Shown in pieces: positions 9,727 to 19,999 of a DNA stretch of 64,000 bases. The DNA is from Aedes albopictus. Lineage: Eukaryota; Arthropoda; Insecta; Diptera; Culicidae. The notes beneath the pieces were generated by a model. The model searched no databases, was not told where the DNA came from, and saw nothing but the letters and a program-made list of their open reading frames with translations. The stretch's first letter is position 1. Each line of letters starts with the position of its first letter. The stretch covers positions 21,740,440 to 21,804,439 of the forward strand of contig NC_085138.1 in the NCBI RefSeq assembly GCF_035046485.1. Reading direction: 5' to 3'. The translations under genes and the position numbers were made by a program.

Positions 9727-12625
9727 ACTACTGTACGTCACCACCCTGGACGGTCGCCTGTCCGCGCTAGACCTCATGAACGGTGGCACCCTCCTATGGA
9801 GCGTAGAAACCGGTCCCGGTGCTCTCCTATCGTCCAGCATTCACCGCCTGGAGCTGACCAACAACGGCAAATGGGTCCGCATGATACCGTCCCTGAGCGG
9901 AGGCCTGTACAAGTTCGACGGCGACACCATCGAACCCATTCCGTTCAGTGCGGAAGATCTGCTCAAGTCGTCGTTCAAGTTTTCCGACGACTTGGTCATT
10001 TCCGGTGGGAAGGAAACCCGCTCGTACGGGGTGTCGACGCGCACCGGTCAGCTGATCTACGAGTGCACGATGCGAGGCTGTCGGAACGCGACGGAGATTA
10101 TGGAGGACAGTGTGAAGAATGGTCCACCGCGGGAGGGGACGGAAGCGATTCTGCAGCATGATCCGCTGCAGGACGACGTGGTGGTCATTCGAAGGCAGAC
10201 GCAAACGGTGCGAGCGGTCGAATCGAGGACCGGAAGCGAGCGGTGGAACTTCAGCATTGGACATCACGAGTTGGAAATGCTGAAGAATGAGGATTGCCGA
10301 GGCGGTGGCGGAAATGACGCGCTGGATCCGTCCATTCTGGATTTGGAACTGAAGGTTGTGATCCCGGAGGGAGTGGTGTTTGCCGTGAAGCGGTCGGAAC
10401 CGGGAGTGACCGTGTGGCAGCACAAGTTTGACCACCCGATTGTAAGTGCCTGGAGGGCCGGGGATAAGACTGCACTGAGGAGTGTGGATTTGTTTCGGGG
10501 AGCGGATTGGTTGTGGAATGGAAATGGACAGCCGTCGATTGGAAGTGAAGAGAAGGGCAGCAACGGAATGATTAATCCTTCGTTATACTTGGGAATGCAC
10601 CAGAGGCAGTTGTACATCCAGGAATCGACGGCCTTGATGGTACGACAAGCTACAGATGCGCAGACCGTTTTACTGACGGACGAGGGAAAATTCCCGATGA
10701 TCCCTTGGAAGCCGTATCCGGCAAGACTTAAGGTGACTGGATACATTACAGATGGAAGTGACCAAGGACAAAATCCAGATGATAAGGAGTACGCTGAATC
10801 GACGGCAATTGCACGGTCGGTTCTGTATCAATCGGGTTATGTAAACGGTGATGGATTTTTCCTTTTTACGCCGGAAGACTTGGACCGCAAGGATCACGAA
10901 CTGTGTTCGAACAGCTCCTCGACTCCGGCTATAGCAGATGAAGAAAGATCGAGGAATGAGAGTTCAATTTTTGACTTTGCAATGGATCCGGATGCTCCAA
11001 TGAAGGTCATCATCATCTCGGTTCAATTCTATTGGATGGAGATTATGGTCATATTAACGACGACTGCTTTCCTGTTGAATGTAATGCTTCGACTCAAAAG
11101 AGAGAAAGAAATCGTGGTGTTTGTGGAACGGCAAGTGGAAGTTCCGGTTCCGATGGCGGTTGAGGCCACAGAGGAAGAATTTGCACCACTGGAGGCAGCG
11201 GCACGGATCATGGGAGGCAGAAGTCTTTCAGAGTCAAACAGCGACAATTTCGTCTCGCGCTTCCAGGAGGATTTTGATTTGGTACAGTGCCTGGGCAAGG
11301 GAGGGTTTGGAGTAGTGTTCGAGGTCAAGAATAAACTGGACGACTGTCACTATGCCATCAAAAGAGTGGTCCTTCCGAATAAGCAGGAATCTAAGGATCG
11401 TGTCATGCGAGAGGTTAAGACCTTGGCCCACTGTGAACACAGCAATATTGTGAGATATTTTCATGCCTGGACAGAGACGCCACCTCCCGGATGGCAAGAA
11501 AGTCAGGACAAGATTTGGATCCAGAGGAATTGTCTGTCGACTTCGATCGATATCGAAACACCGACGGAAACTTCTCCGCCGAATTCAAAGTTCATTCCAA
11601 CAAGCCAGAGCAGCATTTCCGGAGCAAAGTACAATCATCAGCGACATCATTCCACTGGCCAGCAACCTTGGATGACGAAGCTTCCGGAGCCCATTTTTTC
11701 AATGTCCAACGTCGGGACAGATCAATCCAGCAGTAGCTCTTTCATCCAGTTCCGAGCCGACCCAGGCGAATCCCTGAGAAGTGAAACTAACGATGATTCC
11801 TTCCAAATTGAGTTCAAACATGACACCGAAGATGCCGCAGCTGGTGGCGATTCCTCGGATATTGTTTTCAAGGAGCCTTCACAGGACGAAACGTCAAAAA
11901 GTCACCATGTGATATCCATCGTCGACACTCCGCAAAAACCGGACATCCACAAACTACGAAAGAATCGTCATCGTCGGCCATTATCACTTGACCTGACCAG
12001 TACCGGACGTGTCATTCGGCAGGCCTCGACGAACACCCGGTCCCAAATGGTAGACGTTACAAGCACTGGCCCAGCTTCCACCGCTGGCAACTCTACCGTC
12101 AACAGCAAAATCTATCTCTACATCCAGATGCAACTATGCCAAAAGCAATCGCTCAAAGAGTGGCTCTCATTGAACGACCTTCCTGCGCGCCAGAACCGGA
12201 TCATTCCGATCTTTGAGCAGATCGTGGACGCCGTGGAGTATGTCCACTTGAAAAAATTGATCCACAGGGACCTGAAACCAAGCAATATTTTCTTCTCGCT
12301 CGACGGCCGCATCAAAATCGGCGACTTTGGACTGGTCACGGATTCAGGTGACCTGCAGTACGACAAAGACAACAACCTACCGGGAATGGACCCGGTAGGA
12401 GCTAAAAAGGAACGCCATACCCGACAAGTGGGTACCCAGCTGTACATGTCGCCGGAGCAGCAGCGAGGTCTACCTTACAACTACAAGGTGGACATCTTCT
12501 CGTTGGGGTTGATCCTGTTCGAGCTGCTGCAAACTTTCGGAACCGAGATGGAGCGCATCTGCACTCTGAAGGACGTCCGGAAGTGCAAATTCCCACCAAA
12601 GTTTGAGGAGACCTATCCGAATGAG
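9727..12625 (+). CDS. PEK: PEK/PERK (EIF2AK3) penultimate coding exon
   Basis: The exon starts after a polypyrimidine-AG acceptor (..ccttccag at 9726) and ends at GAG|GTGAGT (donor from 12626), phase 0. It encodes about 977 residues. Numbered from Met at 9776: residues 1-400 are the ER-luminal beta-propeller sensor (repeated LDLMNGGTLLWSVETG-like blades); about 411-438 is the membrane segment (nt 11006-11092); the cytosolic kinase starts near 499 with GKGGFGVVF, Lys529 (AIKRVV), a roughly 190-residue Ser-rich kinase insert typical of PERK, HRDLKPSN with Asp832, DFG Asp850, and an activation loop with HTRQVGTQLYMSPEQ. PERK senses unfolded proteins in the ER and phosphorylates eIF2alpha to slow translation. 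The luminal domain separates it from GCN2. The signal-peptide exon(s) lie upstream, beyond an intron of at least 9.7 kb full of transposons. Confidence 0.95.
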
Positions 12626-12796
12626 GTGAGTGGCTTCCTTCTAAATCATCATCATAGATAGGTACCTAATACGAAGTCTTTGAAACCTCTTTTACATCAG
12701 CTCATCCATTTCCACGACTACTATTTTAATATTCAAAGCATCATCGCATTTACATTCTACTTTCCTCTCTAATCCCACTTCCTCTTATAATTTCAG

Positions 12797-13114
12797 TATC
12801 AACTCCTGAAGCTGATGCTTTCGACGGAACCCGCCAAGCGGCCAACTACTTACGGCATCAAGGCGCGGCCTCCCCTGAAGCGCTTCCCCTCGAGCAAATC
12901 CACTCCACAGCTAGGGCAATCGCCTACCGCCGCCGCCGCCACCCCGATAACGCCGGAAGCAGCCGATGCTGATGATCTCCACCGGCACAGCCTTTCCGAT
13001 TGCTCCGACAACAGCGAGTGGCACTTCGAGCTGCCGCCCTGGCGAAAGGATAGCCGATCCGCCACCAGTTCCAGCACCAACTCCGGAGGCAATCAGAATC
13101 AAATATTTTTCTGA
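12797..13114 (+). CDS. PEK: PEK/PERK terminal coding exon
   Basis: After a 171-bp intron (12626-12796, gtgagt...tttcag), the frame continues as YQLLKLMLSTEPAKRPT, completing the kinase C-lobe (the conserved RPT/RPE motif of the last helix). An Ala/Pro/Ser-rich tail follows, ending NQNQIFF and TGA at 13112-13114. The phase matches the previous exon exactly. The tail contains an acidic patch (EAADADDLHRHSLSDCSD) and probably lies in the cytosol. Confidence 0.93.
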   Translation, partial: YQLLKLMLSTEPAKRPTTYGIKARPPLKRFPSSKSTPQLGQSPTAAAATPITPEAADADDLHRHSLSDCSDNSEWHFELPPWRKDSRSATSSSTNSGGNQNQIFF

Positions 13115-13334
13115 GCAAATGATCTCGCCGCCGCCGGACAATCCGAAGTGCTCTGGAGTGGAGTCGAGCGTGTCAAAGACGTTATTTAATTAAGTTATTG
13201 TGCAGCGAAATTATACATGTTAGAAAACCAGTTTCTAGTATTAAGGAAAAAAGTCATTTCCAGTGAACCCCTACTTCAGCGCATGTCGTTTTTGTTGGAA
13301 GGATTTGTAATATTCACTATTAGAACGAAAAACT

Positions 13335-13340
13335 AATAAA
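13335..13340 (+). promoter_or_regulatory. PEK polyadenylation signal
   Basis: AATAAA lies 221 bp after the PEK stop codon in an A/T-rich 3' UTR. It is only about 50 bp before the stop codon of the convergent mRpS33 gene. Confidence 0.6.
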
Positions 13341-13391
13341 ATTTTAAAACATGACTTACATTGCTTTACTTCCTCCCAGAAAATCAACATC

Positions 13392-13500
13392 CTACTTCTT
13401 CGCGCGTTTGCCTTCGCCCTTCTTCGGTGGGGCTTTTCCTCGCAGTGCCCGCAGTCGTTTCATTTCCTCCTTGAAGTCCTGATGTTCGTCCCGAAACAGA
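13392..13500 (-). CDS. mRpS33: Mitochondrial ribosomal protein S33, C-terminal fragment
   Basis: The minus strand reads [19 protein letters not shown] then [16 protein letters not shown] and a TAG at 13392-13394. The DEHQDF...[16 protein letters not shown] pattern is the conserved C-terminus of mS33, a small-subunit protein of the mitochondrial ribosome. About 36 codons are visible; the rest of this protein of roughly 100 residues is lost in the adjoining run of Ns. Its 3' end faces PEK. A minus-strand ATTAAA near 13190 could be its poly(A) signal, which would make the two 3' UTRs overlap (inference). Confidence 0.85.
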
Positions 13501-14000
13501 NNNNNNNNNNNNNNNNNNNNNNNNNNNNNNNNNNNNNNNNNNNNNNNNNNNNNNNNNNNNNNNNNNNNNNNNNNNNNNNNNNNNNNNNNNNNNNNNNNNN
13601 NNNNNNNNNNNNNNNNNNNNNNNNNNNNNNNNNNNNNNNNNNNNNNNNNNNNNNNNNNNNNNNNNNNNNNNNNNNNNNNNNNNNNNNNNNNNNNNNNNNN
13701 NNNNNNNNNNNNNNNNNNNNNNNNNNNNNNNNNNNNNNNNNNNNNNNNNNNNNNNNNNNNNNNNNNNNNNNNNNNNNNNNNNNNNNNNNNNNNNNNNNNN
13801 NNNNNNNNNNNNNNNNNNNNNNNNNNNNNNNNNNNNNNNNNNNNNNNNNNNNNNNNNNNNNNNNNNNNNNNNNNNNNNNNNNNNNNNNNNNNNNNNNNNN
13901 NNNNNNNNNNNNNNNNNNNNNNNNNNNNNNNNNNNNNNNNNNNNNNNNNNNNNNNNNNNNNNNNNNNNNNNNNNNNNNNNNNNNNNNNNNNNNNNNNNNN
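13501..14000. other. Assembly gap (500 Ns)
   Basis: Exactly 500 Ns, a conventional size for a gap of unknown length. It removes the N-terminal part of mRpS33 and perhaps an intron. Confidence 0.99.
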
Positions 14001-14308
14001 TCACTTGGAACAAATTACGATTAAAAACATCGTCACGAAAACATAAACGCCCAATGTTAATCACATTGTGTTTGTCCAACGTAAGGCTGCATCAGTCTTA
14101 TTCGCTTGGTAGACACTGCACCGTTTTTCAGGTCGAAATCTTTGCTCTTGTGTGCGGAGTGCAATCAGCACTTCAGCAGCACTTAATGGGCAAAGTAATA
14201 TATGTATTTCTGTTCATATAGTCAGGATGCTATTAAAGCACTTGCTTCGGCCAACTCCAGGTCGAAGATAGTTATCGCTTGTCGAACTCAAATCGAGGAG
14301 ATGAATCC
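14001..14308. other. Probable 5' flank of mRpS33
   Basis: No coding match. From its position it should hold the mRpS33 5' UTR or promoter on the minus strand, but I see no decisive core promoter element. Confidence 0.35.
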
Positions 14309-14321
14309 GATTATGGAACTT

Positions 14322-15059
14322 ACCTTACCTTACCGGTCAGGCTAAGGCCGGGGTGGCCTCTGCTGTACATAGTAGCCACCTCCATTCCACTTGGTCCATG
14401 GCTGTTTGTCTCCAGTTCCGCACTCTGCGTAGGGTCCGCAGATCGTCCTCCACTTGGTCGACCCACCTAGCTCGCTGCGCTCCACGTTTTCTTGTACCGG
14501 TCGGATGACTCTCGAGAACCATTTTAGTCGGGTTGTTATCCGACATCCTGATGACGTGACCCGCCCACCGTAGCCTCCCGATTTTCGCGGTGTGGACGAT
14601 GGTTGGTTCTCCCAGCAGCTGATGCAGCTCGTGGTTCATTCGCCTTCTCCAAGTCCCGTCTTCCATCTGCACTCCGCCGTAGATGGTACGCAACACCTTC
14701 CGTTCGAAAACTCCAAGGGCGCGTTGGTCCTCTGCACGTAAGGTCCATGTTTCGTGCCCATAGAGGACGACCGGTTGAATAAGCGTTTTGTAGATGGTTA
14801 ACTTTGTGTTACGGCGAACTTTATTCGATCGTAGAGTTCTGCGGAGTCCAAAGTAAGCACGATTTCCTGCCACAATGCGCCTCTGAATTTCTCTGCTGGT
14901 GTCGTTGTCGGCGGTCACCAGTGAGCCCAAGTACACGAATTCTTCAACCGCCTCGATTTCATCAATGTCGATATAAATTCGGAGTGGCGGTCGCGGTGAT
15001 TCCTCCCTGGAGCCTTTTGCCATCATGTACTTTGTCTTCGACACATTAATAACTAATCT
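14322..15059 (-). mobile_element. 5'-truncated RTE LINE copy
   Basis: A 738-bp insertion on the minus strand flanked by the 13-bp direct repeat GATTATGGAACTT (14309-14321 and 15060-15072). The 3' end carries a (GGTAA)3-like tail, typical of RTE elements, which end in short tandem repeats. Only the last third of the RT ORF is present, a usual outcome of incomplete target-primed reverse transcription. Confidence 0.87.
14337..15059 (-). pseudogene. RTE reverse transcriptase C-terminal remnant
   Basis: About 241 open codons, starting NVSKTKYMMAKG (the block after the catalytic FADD), then EFVYLGSLVTADNDTS, LYGHETWTLRAEDQ, RRMNHELHQLLGEPT and the RGAQRARWVDQVEDDL C-terminus. It lacks the endonuclease and the RT active site, so it cannot be functional. 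It is related to, but clearly different from, the RTE at 6-9.4 kb. Confidence 0.85.
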
Positions 15060-15072
15060 GATTATGGAACTT

Positions 15073-15529
15073 CGTATCATTTAATATGTAACTGTCCAGT
15101 TTTTGCGCAACTGCGTTTCCGAGTACTCGGAAAACACTTGTTAAGTGAAACTGACTTCAGAAACCTGAATCTTCAAGACGTTTTGTTGTTCTTGACCCGC
15201 TGTGGTAAAGAGCTATGGGCTCTCTTAACGCTTTATGCGTTATCACAGTGCCCTTCTCAGGGCGCTGTTTGAACCCATTGCGGTACGCTTAAGCCTTATT
15301 ACAGTGTCCTTTACAGGACGCTATGTGAACCCATTGTGGTACGCTTTTGCGTGTATGACGATCCTGTTCCCTTACCTAGGTGGCTGTCCTTTCCCCTGTC
15401 CTATCCCTTTTCCTTATTTTCTCCGTCAGGTAAATGATGAATATGGAGAAGAACGTGCCTCTGGAGCCAACCTACTGATACTTAATATCTGGATTTCTTA
15501 CCGGGATTTTATCACTTCCTACTGATGTT
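15073..15529. other. Unassigned DNA with two imperfect direct repeats
   Basis: A phrase of about 65 bp, 'cagtg(c/t)cctt...caggacgct..gtgaacccattg.ggtacgctt', occurs twice in tandem at about 15246-15350. No gene is seen. Confidence 0.4.
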
Positions 15530-16135
15530 TGCCATCTTGGATATCCTGGTCACCATTTATGGACTCCGGACATTTTCCTCATACCAAATATACTCATATT
15601 GCATGATTTTAGAGCCTAAAACTTCATCAAACAGCCGTCACTTTGAATTTGGAGCCGTCATCTAGGATATTCTGGTTGCCATTTTTGGACTCTGAACATC
15701 TTCCCCATACCAAATATACCTATATTGTATGGTTTTAAGGACAGACTTGTTAGAATCCCAAAATGGCCGCCAAAATGGCCGCCACAATGGCCAATGGCAA
15801 TTGGCACCTACTCACGACTTCGAGGGCACAAATCTCTTCGTTAACAAAACCAGCGCACCTGATCTTCTTATTTTAAGCTTATTACAAGTCAGCAAGAACA
15901 GAATAATAAAATGAACTGTTGTGTGAAGCTTGCTTCTTGAAATTTATGCGTCTGAAGTTCTGATGCACTGTTGAAGCGGGATTTAAATACGTTTGTCCTT
16001 AAGGCTTCGAACTACATTAACCAGCCGTCATCTTGAATTTGAAGCCGCCATCTTAGATTTTAGACCGCCATCTTGGATATTCTGGTCGCCAGTTTGGACT
16101 CTGGACATCTTCATACCCATATTGTATGGTTTTAA
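15530..16135. repeat. CCGCCATCTTG-type dispersed repeat, interrupted by a MITE
   Basis: Repeated phrases such as 'ccatcttggatattctggtcacca', 'ccaaatatac..atattg.atggtttta' and 'cagccgtcatcttgaa' occur at 15530-15734 and 16003-16135. They recur at 21175-21375. The TTAA MITE at 15739-15998 sits inside this copy. Confidence 0.65.
15739..15998 (+). mobile_element. TTAA-flanked (piggyBac-type) MITE, complete copy
   Basis: 260 bp bounded by TTAA at 15735-15738 and 15999-16002. It starts GGACAGACTTGTTAGAATCC and ends ACGTTTGTCC. The aligned copies at 55138-55393 and 5821-9470 confirm the boundaries. It contains short ATGGCCGCC(A)nA tandem units near the 5' end. Confidence 0.82.
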
Positions 16136-17270
16136 GGTGAAATTGCAATTTTGCTTGCAAACTTTAGAGGAACAAATCTGGCAAACTAAGCATCGAAACA
16201 AGCAGCACTTGTTTATCCTGACTTGTCTTCTTGTGCAACCGCCCCAAATTCAAGCGATTGTACTGAAATATTTAATATACTTTTTCGGATGTGATATTGT
16301 GTGCTGAAATAAAAATTAGGTTATCTTTTAATATTATTATTTGTTTATACTTAGCTCTAGCCGTGAAGCGATGTAAGTTTCAGGAGAATACAAATTTCTA
16401 GTTGGAATTCACAAACACACTACTTCGCACCCTACTCTGCTCTACTGTTCTGCTAACTCCAGCACTACTTACTTTGCTTCACTTCACTTACTCACTCACT
16501 AAATAACTTCCCTGAACTCTCGAAATAAATTCCTAATAACTTCTTAATAACTTCTCTCGAATAAATTCCTAAGCAGCACTCCCCCGATCAAGGGTCCGGC
16601 AGCGGTTTTTATATCCTGAGATTTCAACCTACACATCAACTCTCATTACAATACATATGCACTACACTTTTCAATCATCCCCACTCTGGAATCAGAAAAG
16701 AATCCTGGAGTTCCTGAGCTGGAAAGAGATGTGCATATATCCTTCTTTCATTTGTGCTGTTTCCCCATATGATGTCTTTTTGAATCAAAGAGATTCATTT
16801 GACCAATCATATTCATCATATTTCCCCTTTTGGTTGATTACATGAACTCAAACGATTCATTTGACCAATCGCATTCCAAAATTTCCCCCCCGAACTTGCA
16901 TGCGTTTCAGCCCCTGCGCCTAGAAAAATCTTGAGCTCGGGATAAACTTTGATTTTTCATGGCGAGTTAAAAACAAACATTGAATCTAATGTAAACTTCG
17001 ATTCTATTGGAACCCAACCCGTTTCTACACACCAAAAGTATATTTTCAAACCGATAGTTTTCCTCGTCCTTAAAAACTAAACATCATTCCATATCACTTG
17101 TGTTCCCATAAAAATCGAACCCATCATTTTATAATTTGAAGCCAAACCATCCTCATGAAGTCCGACCCTAAAAGGGCCTTTTACTATTTTTCAATCCGAC
17201 CACGTCCGAGATAATTATCCATGACAAAAAAAGTTTTTCGTTCAGCATCGGGATAATTCGGGTCCCTAAA
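16136..17270. other. Unassigned DNA; possible LTR-like stretch at 16430-16620
   Basis: No protein match. The part at 16430-16620 is rich in 'acttac', 'actcact' and 'aataacttc' words and has a TATA-like 'ttttatatcc', reminiscent of a solo LTR. I could not find paired ends, so it is not called as one. Confidence 0.3.
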
Positions 17271-17965
17271 AAAAAATGGTGGGGAGAGATCGGGTCAACA
17301 TCGGAATATTTATCCGTGACGAATGAAAGAGAGAGATCGGATCCACGATCGGTCTTGATCGGGATACGGGTCCTACAGAATATCCCTAAAGAGTGGTGGG
17401 GAGAGATCGGTTCAACTTCGGAATATTTATCCGTGACAAATGGAAGGGAGAGATCGGGTTCATATTCGTTCAACTTCGGAATATTTCCAGATTGAGTTTA
17501 AATAAGGGCGAAAGTAACATGAGAGAGTTCTCTTCATCGACTCTCTCTTCTTCAAATAAAAGTGACAAGATGCAAGTATGGTTGCACTTTTTGGTCATAT
17601 ATCGCTAGGTTACGATGCAATCTAGCGTCTAAGTGTAAAAAAGTTCGATTGAATTTGCATCTTGTCACTTTAATTTGCAGAAGAGAGAGTCGATGAAAAG
17701 AACTGTTACTTTCGCCCTTATTTAAACTCAATCTAGATTTATCCGTGATAAATGGAAGGGAGAGATCGGATCTGTATTCGTTAAACTTCGGAATATTTAT
17801 CCGTGATGAATGGAAGGGAGAGATCGGGTTCATATTCGTTCAACTTCGGAATATTTATCCGTGATAAATGGAAGGGAGAGATCGGATTTGTATTCGTTAA
17901 ACTTCGGAATATTTATCCGTGATGAATGGAAGGGAGAGATCGGGTTCATATTCCTTCATGTTCGT
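17270..17965 (+). repeat. 58-bp minisatellite with alternating variants
   Basis: Units of the form 'atttatccgtga(t)(a/g)aatggaaggg' + 'agagatcgg...ttcgtt.aacttcggaat' repeat every 58 bp. Exact units fall at 17737, 17795, 17853 and 17911, with earlier diverged units from 17270. Two variants alternate A-B-A-B (GATCTGTATTCGTTAAAC versus GGTTCATATTCGTTCAAC), a 116-bp higher-order unit. A MITE interrupts the array at 17487-17736. Confidence 0.85.
17487..17736. mobile_element. 250-bp long-TIR MITE inside the minisatellite
   Basis: The termini are about 80-bp inverted repeats, starting CYAGATTGAGTTTAAATAAG and extending through 'gcgaaagtaac' to 'gtgacaagatgcaa'. The flanking minisatellite phrase is split with ATTT on both sides (17483-17486 and 17737-17740), an apparent 4-bp target duplication. 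No coding sequence. Confidence 0.8.
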
Positions 17966-17998
17966 TATAGTTATTCATGAAATATGGTGGGGTATTCT

Positions 17999-18216
17999 CA
18001 GGCCCGGATTAAGGATTGTGGGGGCCCGGGGCCCGAGCGGATGTGGAGGCCCCTCGGAGAGATGACCAAAAATGTTTTTCCTTATTTTCGAACAGTACTT
18101 GAGCAAAATGAAGAATAAAGCTAATGTTAACAACCAAAAAAGGTCTTTGTGGGGGGCCCTAAAATGTGGGGGCCCGGGGCCCGGGCCCCCCCGGCCCCCC
18201 CTTAGATCCGGCCCTG
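17999..18216. mobile_element. GC-rich hAT-type MITE
   Basis: 218 bp with 8-bp direct repeats GGTATTCT at 17991-17998 and 18217-18224. The termini are CAGGCCCGGATTAAGG and, reversed, CAGGGCCGGATCTAAGG. The 8-bp duplication and CAGGGC ends are hAT hallmarks. Both arms run into G/C tracts (ggggcccggggccc) that could form a very stable hairpin. No ORF. Confidence 0.88.
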
Positions 18217-18224
18217 GGTATTCT

Positions 18225-19032
18225 AGTCCATATTTGCAACCCCTACCCATAAATAAAATTCCACTACAAATAAAATAAGTGTGGACCCAAAAACTATTAA
18301 TACAAAGTGGTGGGGATAAGATCTAATCCGTGATGTAAATGATGTTTCCCAATTGACTGATTCGTACTCAAATATATGAAGAAAATGTCTCGTACTCAAA
18401 TTCGTTCGAGAACCTCTGTAGCACGAATATTCATAATCAAGCTTGCTATTTGATGAAAACATTCGCGAAATGATGCGATTTGCTTTCGATAACGAATACG
18501 TTTTCACCCATCCTCGCTTTATTCAATCAACCTCCCATACGAGTAGCACACGAACGGACTCAACACTGATCAGCATAGTTGACTTCCTTTTCGCCGTTGC
18601 GTTCTAGCCAAGCATCTCTTTTCATCGCTTTTGATGCTTTTCGACAGCTTATCGCGAAGCATCGTTGGCTGGAAGCTTTATTAGTATGGTATCGGTACAT
18701 GCAAATGTTGCTTCTGTGTGCGTGTCGAGCGTTCGTGCCGTAGCTTCGCAAACCAACCTATTCGGTATGGTTCGGCTGTTCGGGCGAGCGTGTGGCGGCA
18801 CTGACAGATGTGTACAAAATCGTTTGTGATTTACATCACGTTCGTTTTGCCACCTCTTTGCTGCTGGTCATCGCTGATCAGTGCACAGTTCAATCGCCAT
18901 CGATAAATATACAGTTGATGAGTTGTGATGAGCACTAGTGAGGTGATAATTTGCATCATTGCTCATAATCACAGTCGGACCGATTGTTCCTTACCCCAGG
19001 TTCTCGCCTTGAACGAGTGGCTAAATCTATGC
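18225..19032. repeat. Unassigned DNA holding the first copy of a duplicated segment
   Basis: The segment 18667-18964 is paralogous, with scattered differences, to 20000-20225 plus 21097-21179. Shared phrases include GAGCGTTCGTGCCGTAGCTT and GGTCATCGCTGATCAGTG. This copy lacks the 871-bp element found in the second copy and so shows the empty site. No protein is recognised. Confidence 0.7.
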
Positions 19033-19566
19033 GGGGAGAAAACTTTGCATACACCATATGCGACAATATTTATAAACACTCTTCCTCTAGAACGACCACC
19101 GATAGTATGGCGTTTAGCTGAGAGTTGTTTATGTTTGGAGAAATATCGATCGGACGCGCGATCAAAACGCAATGCGTGTTGCAAGCGACAGTCCGTCTTG
19201 GGTTTTCTTTTTGTTCTTCCATTTAGAACAGATTACCTCTTACGGAACGTGGCCTATGTATCGATGGATAAAGACAGGAATCCATCTACTGATTCATTTA
19301 AATGAATCAGTAGATGGATTCCTGTCTTTATCTATCGATACATAGGCCACGTTCCGTAAGAGGTAATCTGTTCTAAATGGAAGAACAAAAAGAAAACCCA
19401 AGACGGACTGTCGCTTGCAACACGCATTGCGTTTTGATCGCGCGTCCGATCGATATTTCTCCAAACATAAACAACTCTCAGCTAAACGCCATACTATCGG
19501 TGGTCGTTCTAGAGGAAGAGTGTTTATAAATATTGTCGCATATGGTGTATGCAAAGTTTTCTCCCC
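19033..19566. repeat. 534-bp perfect palindrome without a loop
   Basis: Arms of 267 bp (19033-19299 and 19300-19566) are reverse complements with one mismatch noticed (GATGGATA versus TATCTATC near 19264/19333) and no spacer: the centre reads GATTCATTT|AAATGAATC. Each arm contains the same open frame (LPLERPPIVWRLAES...), which resembles no known protein. This may be a real foldback or a hairpin-read assembly artefact. Confidence 0.9.
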
Positions 19567-19999
19567 TTGAACTTGAAAAGTATTCAAAGTCAGGGCTATA
19601 TGTGGCTTGTTATGCTCGCAGTGGCGAGTGGATCTAGGCCAAATCTATTCAATGCTAATTGATTGACCAAAGTAAATTTGGACACTCAAAAACATTCAAC
19701 TGCAGCTTTTAATCAAATATGCCAACTTGTAACAAACTGCCTTTTTACAATGGGCAGTTTGTTGCACTTGAAAACGTGAGTAGGGGACCAAATCGGCCAT
19801 TGTGGCAGCTATGTTTGTATCCTCTGATGTTTCTCCTTAAGGCGAAATTGGATTTTTTTTGTTTCTTTTTATTCGTGAATTTTAACTTGGGTTAATTCTT
19901 CACTCACGAAACTGGAAACATTTCCTTATTTTATTGGTATTTGATTTTTTTTTATAAAATAACGAAGCAATATTATCAAAATCGGTTTTCGTACCTATA
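19567..19999. other. Unassigned AT-rich DNA
   Basis: I see no gene. The phrase 'cgtgagtaggggaccaaatcggccattgtggc' at 19777-19808 resembles the TTAA MITE interior, a possible decayed fragment of that family. Confidence 0.35.

Noticed and set aside
9827..10435. Minus-strand 202-codon ORF
   Set aside because: Antisense shadow of the PEK luminal domain.
12626..12661. Continuation of the PEK frame as VSGFLLNHHHR
   Set aside because: It reads into the intron after a consensus donor; the next exon restores the kinase C-lobe in phase.
13384..14079. 231- and 180-residue ORFs across the N run
   Set aside because: They are artefacts of translating Ns; only the mRpS33 frame before the gap is real.
18969..19587. 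ORFs in the palindrome arms as a real gene
   Set aside because: The same frame appears in both arms only because of the inversion; no family resemblance.
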